Shown: in pieces, positions 13,848-21,615 of the stretch
Numbering within the stretch: position 1 is the stretch's first letter
Layout: each line of letters starts with the position of its first letter
Program-made: the position numbers and the translations under genes
Notes under the pieces: model-generated
The model's database searches: none
What the model was told of the DNA's origin: nothing
Seen by the model: the letters and a program-made list of their open reading frames with translations, nothing else
From: JBBQER01 sp052148155
GTDB taxonomy: Bacteria; Actinomycetota; Acidimicrobiia; IMCC26256; PALSA-610
DNA: 23,280 bases
Assembly (NCBI GenBank): GCA_052148155.1
Contig: JBKQIY010000076.1
Span: 1 to 23,280, forward strand
Direction: 5' to 3'

Positions 13848-14735
13848 TCAAAGGCCGGTGAGTACCTGATGGACGGCCGGGTAGCCGAGGAAGATGACGA
13901 AGCCGACCATCAACAAGACGATGGGTAACGACATCCGTTCGCTCGCGGCCTGGGCGGCGCTTTCGGCGTCGGCGAGGCCGCGTATCCGGATCGTGCGGGC
14001 CTTCGCCGCGATCGAACGACGCACGCGTGCGCCTTCGTCGCCGGCCAGGCCGACGCTCGCCGCGAGTTCGTTGAGTTCGCTGACGTGGAGCTGAGTTCCG
14101 AGCCGGTCGAGTCCTGCCCACGGCGCCTGACCCATGAGCCGCGCTTCGGCGAGGGCTTGGCGCAGCTCGGCGAACGCCCATCCGTGACCGGTCGTCGCGC
14201 TGAGCTGCAGCGCACTGTCGATGCCGGCACCGCCCGCGAGTCGAACCGCGACAAGGTCGAGGAAGCAGCCGAGCGCATGACGGAACGCCCGTCGACGGTC
14301 GGCGGCGACGACCTTCAGCGCGACGAGCGGGATCGCCGCGCCGGCGCAGGCGAACAGGACCGAGATCCACGCCGGGAACACCCACGATACGTGCACGCCT
14401 CCGGCCATCATCAACGCCGCGGTGGCGGGCGCCCACAACAGTCCGGCCAACGCGCAGATCGCCTGCCGGGCGAACAGCTCGTCGGCCGACTGTCCTGCCA
14501 CCCGAAGGTCAGGTTCGAGGCGATGCGCCACCTGGCGGCCGGCCGCGGACCGTGCGGTCGGGCGGCCGACGACCCGCACGAACAGGCTCGCTTCCGGCTG
14601 CGCGGTCTGACGGTCGCGGGGCCGGTGCAAGTCCGCGAGCGCGTCGGAAAGTCCAGGCCGGGCCGGCACGAGTCCCGACACGAGCATCAGCACGCCGGCG
14701 GCGATGCCGACGCCGAGCACCAACCCGAGGCTCAC
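13848..14735 (-). CDS. tadC: TadC-like pilus membrane platform protein
   Basis: A 295-aa protein. The GTG start at 14735 overlaps the tadB stop (GTGA), which is preferred over the far-upstream ATG. The protein has an N-terminal membrane helix (2-23), a central pair (about 92-142), a type II secretion F domain (about 155-285: FLDLVAVRLAGGAGIDSAL...ELNELAASV...AAQAASERMSLPIVLLMVGFVIFLGYP) and a C-terminal helix. Together with TadB it forms the inner-membrane platform driven by TadA. Its stop at 13848 is the last operon base before the inserted element. The C-terminus looks complete, so the gene was not truncated. Confidence 0.88.
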   Translation of the reverse strand: MSLGLVLGVGIAAGVLMLVSGLVPARPGLSDALADLHRPRDRQTAQPEASLFVRVVGRPTARSAAGRQVAHRLEPDLRVAGQSADELFARQAICALAGLLWAPATAALMMAGGVHVSWVFPAWISVLFACAGAAIPLVALKVVAADRRRAFRHALGCFLDLVAVRLAGGAGIDSALQLSATTGHGWAFAELRQALAEARLMGQAPWAGLDRLGTQLHVSELNELAASVGLAGDEGARVRRSIAAKARTIRIRGLADAESAAQAASERMSLPIVLLMVGFVIFLGYPAVHQVLTGL

Positions 14736-15580
14736 GGTCTCGCTCCCGCGGTCGCGGTTTCGTCGAGCAGGAACCGTTCGGGTGCGCGGAAGCGGCTCAT
14801 GCGCGCCAGCCACCACAGCGCCACACCCCAGCAGATCGAGATGCATGCGAGGGTGGTCTGGCCGAGCGCGCTCGCATAGACGGTGACGTAGGTCGGGTTG
14901 AGGACCACGAGCCCGACCGCGGTGCACGCGGTGCAGCCGGTGATCACCTGCACCGCGGTGCGCATCCGTGCCCGGGCCGCCTCGACGCGCAACTGCATCG
15001 CGGCTTCGTCGCGGGCGGCTTGTGCGAGCGTCCCGAGAAGGTCGGTCAGGTCGCGCACCGATTCGGTGGCCGCGACGCTCAGGGACGCGACGACCAGGTC
15101 CGCGATCGGATGCGCGAGATCGTCAGCCAACCTTCGCAGCGCGGCCGGGAGCGGTTCGCGTTCCACCGCGATCGACAATGCGAGCACCTCACGTCTGATC
15201 GGTTCGGGTGCGACAGGTGATGTCGCCGCGATCGCAGCTTCCAGGCCGTGCGCGGCGGCGATCGTGTCGCGCAGCATCTCAGTCCACGTCGCGATCGCTT
15301 CCGTACGCGCCACTTCGGCCTCGCGTTCGGTACGCCCGCCGGCCAGTTCGGGTGACGCCCAGCCCAACAGTCCGCACGCGAGCGCAGCGACCGGCCACCG
15401 CGTCGCGACGAGTACCGGAACACCCAACGCGAAGGTGCGTGCAAGTCTCGTACGCGACGCAGCGAGCTGCGCCGCGCTACGAGGACGGCGCGTCGAACGC
15501 TGGCGCCGTTCGAAACCCGATGCGACGGTCAGGACACCAAACGCGAAACCAGCCCCCAACAGGACCGAAAGCGCGCTCAC
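14732..15580 (-). CDS. tadB: TadB-like pilus membrane platform protein
   Basis: A 282-aa protein. The GTG start at 15580 overlaps the tadA stop (GTGA), and GAAGG lies 11 nt upstream. Membrane segments are at about 2-20, 50-75, 209-228 and 242-260. A type II secretion F-like domain (about 95-230) includes WTEMLRDTIAAAHGLEAAI and the amphipathic LLGTLAQAARDEAAMQLRVEAARAR. The length and topology are normal for actinobacterial TadB. It pairs with TadC as the membrane core of the pilus machine. Confidence 0.88.
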   Translation of the reverse strand: MSALSVLLGAGFAFGVLTVASGFERRQRSTRRPRSAAQLAASRTRLARTFALGVPVLVATRWPVAALACGLLGWASPELAGGRTEREAEVARTEAIATWTEMLRDTIAAAHGLEAAIAATSPVAPEPIRREVLALSIAVEREPLPAALRRLADDLAHPIADLVVASLSVAATESVRDLTDLLGTLAQAARDEAAMQLRVEAARARMRTAVQVITGCTACTAVGLVVLNPTYVTVYASALGQTTLACISICWGVALWWLARMSRFRAPERFLLDETATAGARP

Positions 15581-16896
15581 CGCGACAAACCTTCGGATCG
15601 TTCGGGACGGCGCACGTCGTAACCTTCTGCGATCAGGTCGTCGGCGAGAGCGTGGGGGAGTGCGACGGCGGGGACTGCCCGTCCGTTCGGTCCGGGCGCG
15701 AATAACTCGTTTGTGACGACCTGGCGGCCGTCGGCGTCGACAACGTGACGGATCGACGCGACGAAGCGGCCGACTCTCGTTTTGGCGATGAACACGACGA
15801 GGTCGATCGCCGCGGCCGCGAGCTGATTCGTCGCTTCGAACGAAAGCCGTTCGGGAGCTTGCATCGCGTACAGCGCAAGCTTGTTGAACACGGTTGCCGA
15901 CGAGTCGGCGTGGACCGTGCACATGGAGCCGTCATTGCCTTGACTCATCGCGTTCAGCATTGGGACGATCTCTTCGCCCCGTACCTCGCCGACGATCACG
16001 CGATCGGGGTTCATACGCAAGCTCATCCGCACAAGTTCGGCGGCCGCGACTTCACCGACGCCTTCCATGTTCGCGTCGCGGGCTTCGAGCGCGACGACGT
16101 CAGGATGCAACTCGGGGAAACGATCCAACCCGAGTTCGAGTTCGGTTTCGATCGTCACGATACGTTCGTGTTGGGGGATCTCGGCGGCGAGGCCGCGCAG
16201 CATCGTGGTTTTCCCGGCGCCGGTCGCGCCGGCGACGATGATTGTCTTGTGGGCACGCACCGCGGCTGCGAGGAAATGTTGCAACGTGACGTCGATCGCG
16301 CCGAGGCGTACGAGATCCATGAGGGTGACCTTCATGAAGCGGTGACGTCGGATCGCCAGAGCAGGCCGATCGCAGACCCACGCGACCGCGAAGAGGCGGC
16401 TCCCGTCGGGAAGTTGGAGGTTGAGTGCGGGATGACTCGGGTTGAACTCGCGTTCTGACAGCCCGTACCGACGTCCGATCTCACGCAACGTGTCGATGAG
16501 CTCCGCGTCGGAGCCGGCGATGGGCGGGCCCGGGATCTTGGTGCCGTCGGCGTATTCGACGAACACCTGATCGCAGCCGTTGGCGACGATGTTCTGTATA
16601 CGTTCGTTGTCGAGCAACGGCTGCAGACGACCGAACTGGTACAGGTGGTCGAACACGGCTTGGGCGAGTGCGTCTTCCCGATCGGGATCGAGACCGGACT
16701 CGCCAGCCGCGATCGCCCGGCGGGCAAGCTGTTCCAACTCGGTGTTGACGAGCTGGCGTGCGAAAGCGATCTCGTCGTCGCGTTGCAACCGTCGGCTACC
16801 TGCGAGCTCCGCAGCCCGGGCCCGTCGGGTCAGTTCGGCCGCGACTGCGGCCCGGACCTGTTGCACGACGACCACGTCGACGTCCGGTGCCGTCAT
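15577..16896 (-). CDS. tadA: TadA/CpaF secretion ATPase
   Basis: A 439-aa protein. The ATG at 16896 overlaps the tadZ stop (ATGA). It has an N-terminal helical domain (about 70-200, including YQFGRLQPLLDNERIQNIV), then the RecA-like ATPase: Walker A GATGAGKTT (223-231), Asp/Glu box ELELGLDRFPELHP (252-265), Walker B VIVGEVRGEE (300-309) and His box CTVHADS (326-332). It is a hexameric motor that powers Flp pilus assembly through TadB and TadC. All catalytic motifs are present. Confidence 0.95.
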   Translation of the reverse strand: MTAPDVDVVVVQQVRAAVAAELTRRARAAELAGSRRLQRDDEIAFARQLVNTELEQLARRAIAAGESGLDPDREDALAQAVFDHLYQFGRLQPLLDNERIQNIVANGCDQVFVEYADGTKIPGPPIAGSDAELIDTLREIGRRYGLSEREFNPSHPALNLQLPDGSRLFAVAWVCDRPALAIRRHRFMKVTLMDLVRLGAIDVTLQHFLAAAVRAHKTIIVAGATGAGKTTMLRGLAAEIPQHERIVTIETELELGLDRFPELHPDVVALEARDANMEGVGEVAAAELVRMSLRMNPDRVIVGEVRGEEIVPMLNAMSQGNDGSMCTVHADSSATVFNKLALYAMQAPERLSFEATNQLAAAAIDLVVFIAKTRVGRFVASIRHVVDADGRQVVTNELFAPGPNGRAVPAVALPHALADDLIAEGYDVRRPERSEGLSR

Positions 16897-17618
16897 CGTC
16901 GGACGTCTGTCTGGTCGTACGCACCGAGCAGCCGGTCGCAGAGCGCGGATGCGCTGCGCAGCAGCGGCGATCGGCGAAGCCAGCGATCCGGCCGTGCGCA
17001 CCGACCCAGCGCGTTCGCGGCGCGCGCGTCCGCCGCGACGACGTACAGCTCGTCGACATGCAGCGCGGCGTGCACCTCGTCGGCCGGGTATGGACGTTCG
17101 CCGACGCACACCACGATCGCACGGTCGACCGACGCCGCCAACGACGTCAGTTGCCAGCGTGCGTGCTCGACGCTTTCGAGCGTGGGACGGAGCACGAGCA
17201 GCACGGCCGACGCCGCCGCGACAACCTCGGCGGCGGGGGAGCGTGGGTCCCAGCGGCCACCGTCGACGATCACCAACGAAGCGGGGTTCCGGAGTGTCTC
17301 ATCGAGCGCGGGTCCGATGCTGGCCAGCGCGCTGGCTGCCTGCTCAGCCGACGTCGGCGCGAGGAGGGCCGCGGTGCCGCACGGCAGGAGCTGGGCGTGG
17401 GCGTCGATCGTCGCCTGGTCGAACCCGCGCCGACCCGACGCCGCGAAGGTGAGCAGGCCGGCGTCGAGGGTGAGGCCACATCGCACGGCGATGTCGCCGC
17501 CGGCCGGGTCGGCTTCGACGAGCAGCGGCGACCGTGTCGCGGTGATCGCGCTGAGTGCGAGCGCGAGCGTCGTGGCTCCGGGCGAACCTTTCGTGCCGGT
17601 CACTGCGATCGTCGTCAT
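16893..17618 (-). CDS. tadZ: TadZ/CpaE-like MinD-family protein
   Basis: A 241-aa protein. The ATG overlaps the cpaB stop (ATGA). It has a MinD/ParA fold: TTIAVTGTKGSPGATTLALAL at the start, EADPAGGD (switch-like, residues 34-41), and SLVIVDGGRW. The deviant P-loop keeps the signature lysine (Lys10) but has Ala where the second lysine of KGGxGKT normally sits, so ATP hydrolysis may be reduced or lost. Such KGSPGxTT variants are, as I recall, common in actinobacterial tad loci. It is expected to position the pilus machine at the membrane or pole, since it has no receiver domain. Confidence 0.82.
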   Translation of the reverse strand: MTTIAVTGTKGSPGATTLALALSAITATRSPLLVEADPAGGDIAVRCGLTLDAGLLTFAASGRRGFDQATIDAHAQLLPCGTAALLAPTSAEQAASALASIGPALDETLRNPASLVIVDGGRWDPRSPAAEVVAAASAVLLVLRPTLESVEHARWQLTSLAASVDRAIVVCVGERPYPADEVHAALHVDELYVVAADARAANALGRCARPDRWLRRSPLLRSASALCDRLLGAYDQTDVRR

Positions 17619-18283
17619 CCGCCGACGACCATGACCGAGAGCTGACCGGCCGCGCCGTCGCCGGCGACGTTGGCAGCCGCGCCGTCCGGGACGAGCAGTG
17701 ACAACGCCAGCGTGTCCGAGCCGTCCTGCGATGGTTCGACGTCGAGCACGCTCGCCGCGCCCAACTCGACCGGTGAGGGCGCGTTCCCGACCGCGGACGG
17801 CGAGGCGGTCTCAACCAGGTCGACGTGGTCGCCGGCCGTGAGCGACACGGGATACTGGCCTGGTTTGAGTGACGCGCCCACGATCGCCATGCCGACCGGG
17901 ACGCCGGCTGTCACGCTGACGTCGGCTGGCAGGAGGAGCGAACCGGCGATGAGCGTCACTGCGGCGACACGTCCGACGACGACGTCGCGTTCGGAGGCTG
18001 CCATCGTCGGGACATCAACACCGACCGACACCCGTGCTGTGGTGAGATCGTCGGAGGTGATCGCATGACCGGCGGGAACTGTTCGCGCCACGGTCAAGAC
18101 CGCCGAACGGTTATTCGCGCTCGAGAACAGGCTCGCGGTTGCGAGGACGCATACGACGATCACGACGAGCCCGAACGCGATCCGCGTCCGGTTCCGTCGA
18201 CCACCGAAACCGGGCGGGGCCGGAAGGGAGGTGCTGTCGTGCAACGGTGAAGCTGGCTGATGCGACGCGAGGGTGGCGGTCAT
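17615..18283 (-). CDS. cpaB: CpaB-like SAF-domain pilus assembly protein
   Basis: A 222-aa protein. It starts at the ATG at 18283 with GGAG 9-12 nt upstream, 13 nt after the preceding stop; an in-frame start farther upstream would overlap that gene. The order is a cytoplasmic Pro/Ser-rich tail, a membrane helix at about 34-53, then an SAF domain (about 62-122: RTVPAGHAITSDDLTTARV, GRVAAVTLIAGSLLLPADV) and a C-terminal RcpC-like part (DHVDLVET). CpaB/RcpC proteins act outside the membrane in Flp pilus biogenesis. This is the shorter actinobacterial form. Confidence 0.85.
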   Translation of the reverse strand: MTATLASHQPASPLHDSTSLPAPPGFGGRRNRTRIAFGLVVIVVCVLATASLFSSANNRSAVLTVARTVPAGHAITSDDLTTARVSVGVDVPTMAASERDVVVGRVAAVTLIAGSLLLPADVSVTAGVPVGMAIVGASLKPGQYPVSLTAGDHVDLVETASPSAVGNAPSPVELGAASVLDVEPSQDGSDTLALSLLVPDGAAANVAGDGAAGQLSVMVVGG

Positions 18284-18296
18284 GTCGGTGCTCCGG

Positions 18297-19124
18297 TCAC
18301 GGCACAGTCGTGTTGAGTGCCTGCACTTCGCCGACCCGTACGGTGAACGGGGTCGTCCGTTCGATCGTGCCGAGGTCGCCGCCGCCGGCAACTCCCGATG
18401 CCGACCAGGACGCCTGCCATCGGACGGTCACTGCCGCCTGGTAGCGCAGGTCGGGTTGCGCCGCCGACGAGTTCGTGTACGTGTACGCACACGACGGCGA
18501 CTGCTCGCCGGCCGCCATCGCGGAGTTGTACGCGACGCCCGGCCCGTCGCAGACGACCTGTCCGCCGTCGCCCATCGTCCACACCACCTGTTCGGGGACT
18601 GCGACCGCGGTGACGCGCACGCCCGGGACCGACACCGTCGAAGTCAGCGGTGCCCACGGCCCGACCAGCCACAACCAGCTCGGCAGGTTCACGATCTGGT
18701 CGCCCGCCGGGCTCAGCTGCGGGTGCGGCACCGGAAGGGCCAAACGCTTCTCGGCTTCGTCCGCCAACACGACCGGGTCGACGTCGGCGACAAAGAAGAA
18801 ACCGTCGAACTCGTCGGCGCCGCACCATTTCGCGTACCACGTGCCCGACCGCTGACCGGGCGGTGGGGTCACGGTGACCGCGACGGCACCACCCAACGGG
18901 AAGGTGACTGAACCGATCCCGTCGTGGATGTCGAGCACCGGCGCGTCGACGCATCGTTTCGCCGGACCGTCATGTCGTCCGCCCCCAGCGCCGCCGACGC
19001 CTGCTTGTTCGCCGATCCCGCCGCCGTCGGTGATAGCTGATCCGGTCGTGTCGGCTCGTGCCGCCGGCACTGAGCACACGAGGACGGTAACCACGACCAC
19101 CGCCCGCACAGCTACGCGGCGCAT
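18297..19124 (-). CDS. Secreted protein of tad operon, unknown function
   Basis: A 275-aa protein with the start at the ATG at 19124, preceded by AAGGA. It overlaps the end of the lipoprotein gene by 13 nt. A signal peptide (MRRVAVRAVVVVTVLVCSVPAARA) gives cleavage near residue 24. The mature protein has a Gly-rich segment, conserved-looking WYAKWCG and VVWTMGDGGQVVCDGPG (a PKD-like strand pattern), CAYTYTNSSA, and a C-terminal TVRVGEVQALN. I recall similar proteins beside tad and secretion genes in streptomycetes, sometimes mislabelled ATP/GTP-binding. There is no P-loop here. It is probably a wall-side accessory factor of the pilus. Confidence 0.75.
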   Translation of the reverse strand: MRRVAVRAVVVVTVLVCSVPAARADTTGSAITDGGGIGEQAGVGGAGGGRHDGPAKRCVDAPVLDIHDGIGSVTFPLGGAVAVTVTPPPGQRSGTWYAKWCGADEFDGFFFVADVDPVVLADEAEKRLALPVPHPQLSPAGDQIVNLPSWLWLVGPWAPLTSTVSVPGVRVTAVAVPEQVVWTMGDGGQVVCDGPGVAYNSAMAAGEQSPSCAYTYTNSSAAQPDLRYQAAVTVRWQASWSASGVAGGGDLGTIERTTPFTVRVGEVQALNTTVP

Positions 19125-19711
19125 CCGAGTCCTTCGTCGCTCATCGCCGAGACCTTCCACATGCCGGCCGTCTCGGTCAGGGTGATGAGCACCTGGTGGC
19201 GGCGCGGATCGTTGGTGTCGAGGCGCTGACCGTCGCTGACGCGGTACAGGCCGGTGTTGTCGTCGAAACAGTCGCGGACGAGCGCGGTGGTCCCGACGAT
19301 CGACACGACGCTCGGCGCGATGTCGACCGTTCCTTTGACGACGAGGCCCGCTGCCGCGTTGGCTTCGAAGACGTCGTAGAGCCTGAGCAGCTCTGCGCCG
19401 GCGGTGCGTTGACCAAGACGCTGGCGAGTTTCGACACTGTTGAACGGACCGCGGGCGCCGCCGAGCTGAAGGTACAGGTCCCAGAACGACGACACTGCGG
19501 ACACAACGGGTCGAGACGCGACGGCCGACGTCGTTGATGTGTTCGTGTGCGAACGCGGGAACGGCCCCGTTGTCGCGGACCGAAGCGACGACGAGGTCGC
19601 CACGGCTCGTTCGGTCGTCGTTCCCGCACACGCCGCGACCGCAAGAAGTGCCGCGGCACCGACCGCCGCCAGACGTGTCTTGCGGGCAACGCCCGAACAG
19701 GTCGAAAACAT
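19112..19711 (-). CDS. Lipoprotein at head of tad operon
   Basis: A 199-aa protein. The start is the ATG at 19711, with the signal peptide running to a lipobox Cys28 (LAVAAC). An upstream in-frame ORF of 91 codons is not supported. No Shine-Dalgarno is evident; TATACC sits only 4 nt upstream, so a leaderless start is possible but the spacing is short. The mature domain (about 70-199) is an alpha+beta NTF2/SnoaL-like fold with conserved-looking VVKGTVDIAPSVV, ALVRDCFDD, and WKVSAMSDEGLGC. Small lipoproteins of this kind are found next to pilus and Mce systems in actinobacteria. It is the first gene of the operon. Confidence 0.75.
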   Translation of the reverse strand: MFSTCSGVARKTRLAAVGAAALLAVAACAGTTTERAVATSSSLRSATTGPFPRSHTNTSTTSAVASRPVVSAVSSFWDLYLQLGGARGPFNSVETRQRLGQRTAGAELLRLYDVFEANAAAGLVVKGTVDIAPSVVSIVGTTALVRDCFDDNTGLYRVSDGQRLDTNDPRRHQVLITLTETAGMWKVSAMSDEGLGCAA

Positions 19712-19857
19712 GACCGGTATAGGCGCGTCGGCCGAGCCGCGCGCGACAAGAAAAGCGAAGAAGTCGCCGGAATCTGAGCGCGAACACGACGCCGGCGCAG
19801 ACACCCGGACTCGGTCGGCGAATTCCACGGGCGATAGAGCTACGCGGTGACGTCCGC

Positions 19858-20361
19858 CTACTTCAACGGGATTTTGGGTACCTCGACGTTGCCGCGCGCA
19901 CCTTGAGGTGCTGCTCCGCCTGCCCACATCGTGTCGGTGTCCTGACGGCAACGGTGGACCTCGTCGAGATGGTCTCGACCCCACCGGTAGATCCCATTGA
20001 CCGGAGCGCCGAGCGATCGGCCGAGGTCCGTGAGCCGGTAGGCGACGCTCTTCGAGCCGCGGCCGTCGTTGTGGAGCACCCGTTCGATCACGCCGTCCCG
20101 TTCGAGGGATCGCAACGTGTCCGTCAGGACTTTCGGTGTGACACCTCGGATGCCGTTGCGGAGCTGGAATTGGCGCAGGGTGCCGGATTCGAGCTCACGG
20201 ACGACGGGAAGGACCCATTTTCGGCCGAGCATCGCGACGACCTCCTGGGTGGTGATCGTCCACGCGACACGTCCGCTTGGCCCAGGGATGTCCAATCCGA
20301 CGATGTCGCCCACCGCGCGTCGCGGTGGCGAACGTCGTCGACGTTTCGGGGGCGAGTCCAT
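19858..20361 (-). CDS. HxlR-family winged-helix regulator
   Basis: A 167-aa protein. The core (residues about 38-132) is a typical HxlR winged helix: EVVAMLGRKWVLPVVRELESG, LRQFQLRNGIRGVTPKVLTDTLRSLERDGVIER, then the wing VAYRLTDLGRSL and IYRWGRDHL. The first 20 residues are Arg/Pro-rich. It lacks the N-terminal redox Cys of some HxlR members. It points toward the tad operon, ending 146 nt before its first gene, so it could be co-transcribed with or regulate it. It faces away from the sigma-like gene, with an array of 13-bp repeats in between. Confidence 0.87.
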   Translation of the reverse strand: MDSPPKRRRRSPPRRAVGDIVGLDIPGPSGRVAWTITTQEVVAMLGRKWVLPVVRELESGTLRQFQLRNGIRGVTPKVLTDTLRSLERDGVIERVLHNDGRGSKSVAYRLTDLGRSLGAPVNGIYRWGRDHLDEVHRCRQDTDTMWAGGAAPQGARGNVEVPKIPLK

Positions 20362-20476
20362 GCCGTCGATTCCCCACGCCGTCTGGCGTGGCAGGCGAGT
20401 CTCACAAGGCCGGAATGGCCATATCAGAACCCCTTGCGCAGCTTGCGGGGCAAAGGTCCGGGCTGGTCAGAACCTT

Positions 20477-20536
20477 GCACAGACCGGGTGCACAGACCTG
20501 GTGCGCAGATGTTCTGCGCAGAACTCGGCGCAGTGG
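20477..20536. repeat. 4.5 tandem 13-bp repeats with embedded palindrome
   Basis: The units are GCACAGACCGGGT (20477-20489), GCACAGACCTGGT (20490-20502), GCGCAGATGTTCT (20503-20515) and GCGCAGAACTCG (20516-20527), then a partial GCGCAGTGG. The common core is GCRCAGA. The third-fourth junction also makes the perfect palindrome GTTCTGCGCAGAAC (20511-20524). The array lies in the intergenic region between the divergent HxlR and sigma-like genes, 49 nt before the latter's start. It is a likely multi-site operator. Confidence 0.75.
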
Positions 20537-20584
20537 GTTCCTTCATGGTCGGCGTCCGGGACACGCCGATTGAGGAGAAACGCC

Positions 20585-21295
20585 GTGAGGCCATTGTTTG
20601 AGCAGCTCGCACGCGAGTGGTCGGAGCTTGGGGTATCTGCGGCGGCGGTGGACGCGCTGCAGACCTGGGCGCAACACGACAGGGTCCTGGCCGGTTTCCA
20701 GGATCTGCACGATCTGGTGCGCTTCGTGCAGCGGGCCGGCCCCGGACCCCGAGCCGATGAGGTCCTCGCCTGCCTCGCGGCTCGTGCCGCTTCCGATCCG
20801 TTCGCCGCGAGGACGTTGCTCCACGTGGTGTTCAATGGCCTGTTGCGGATCACGTCCGATCTGCGCACCGCGGCCTGTTCGGACGACGACGCCGCGAGCG
20901 TCGTGATCGCCGAAGCGTACGCACGCATCCGGACGTACCCGATCGAACGGCGGGAGCGCAGTATCGCCGCGAACATCCTGCTCGACACCCGCCAAAGTGT
21001 CAGCCGGACGCTGTGTCGTCGGCGCGTCCCCGAGCTTTTGACCGCCGATCTTGGACGTCACATCGCCGATACCGCGCCGCGGTCGGCGACGGACGAGCTG
21101 CTCGATCTCGTTGACGAGGCCGTCCGCACCAAGAAGCTTCGTGTCGACGACGCGCGGCTCATCGTGTTGTCTCGCGTCGCCGACGTATCAACCGAGTACC
21201 TTGCCGCCGTTTGGGCGTGCGCGCCGCAAAGTCTGCGCCGTCATCGTCAGCGTGCCGAAGCCGTGCTCGCCGCCGCGGTCAGGTGCGTCGCGTGA
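20585..21295 (+). CDS. Sigma-factor-like protein (divergent)
   Basis: A 236-aa protein. The GTG at 20585 is chosen because GAGGAG lies about 9 nt upstream. Residues about 70-140 read like a sigma region 2: LLRITSDLRTAA, IAEAYARIRTYPIERRERSIAANILLDTRQSV, which mirrors the valxxlrty..W...iArN..lD..R pattern of ECF factors. Residues about 172-233 resemble region 4: LLDLVDEAVRTKKLRVDDARLIVLSRVADVSTEYLAAVWACAPQSLRRHRQRAEAVLAAA. No canonical ECF match was verified. It may be a sigma relative or a regulator with the same helices. It sits beside the tad operon and opposite an HxlR gene, so control of pilus genes is plausible but inferred. Confidence 0.62.
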   Translation: MRPLFEQLAREWSELGVSAAAVDALQTWAQHDRVLAGFQDLHDLVRFVQRAGPGPRADEVLACLAARAASDPFAARTLLHVVFNGLLRITSDLRTAACSDDDAASVVIAEAYARIRTYPIERRERSIAANILLDTRQSVSRTLCRRRVPELLTADLGRHIADTAPRSATDELLDLVDEAVRTKKLRVDDARLIVLSRVADVSTEYLAAVWACAPQSLRRHRQRAEAVLAAAVRCVA

Positions 21296-21615
21296 ATCGG
21301 TCGGCTCGCCGACCTTGCGTGACCGCGTCCGACGAGTCCGCCGCGGTCGGGGGCTCTTCGCTGGTCCGTACACCAACATCTCCCCGCTGACCGCGGCGCG
21401 ACCGACAAGGTCGGCGTCAGCGACTCCGTGTCTCGACCGCTCGCACTCAGCTGCTCCGGCCGGCCCGTCACTCGTCGTGCCGTCGTCGCGGGCGGGTGTT
21501 CGTGTTCGGCCGGGCAACGCGCCGCGACGACACTGTCCGGTCATAGTCTCGCGCGACGGCGACGTTCGTCCGGCCTGTCGGTGGTAGGTAGCCAGACCTT
21601 GGGGAGCGCGAGTCG
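21296..21615. other. Intergenic, no gene recognised
   Basis: About 320 nt between the sigma-like gene and the hydrolase lipoprotein. Overlapping frames on both strands lack domains. No clear terminator or -35/-10 pair was found. GGGGAG at 21601-21606 serves as the ribosome binding site for the next gene. Confidence 0.4.

Noticed and set aside
19712..19760. Sigma-70 type promoter TTGTCG / TATACC for the tad operon
   Set aside because: The spacer is 22 nt and the -10 lies only 4 nt before the ATG, so it is not a credible promoter as read.
20477..20536. CRISPR array
   Set aside because: The 13-bp units are contiguous without spacers, and there are no cas genes.
20477..20536. Plasmid replication origin iterons
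   Set aside because: No replication initiator is nearby. The location between divergent regulators favours an operator.
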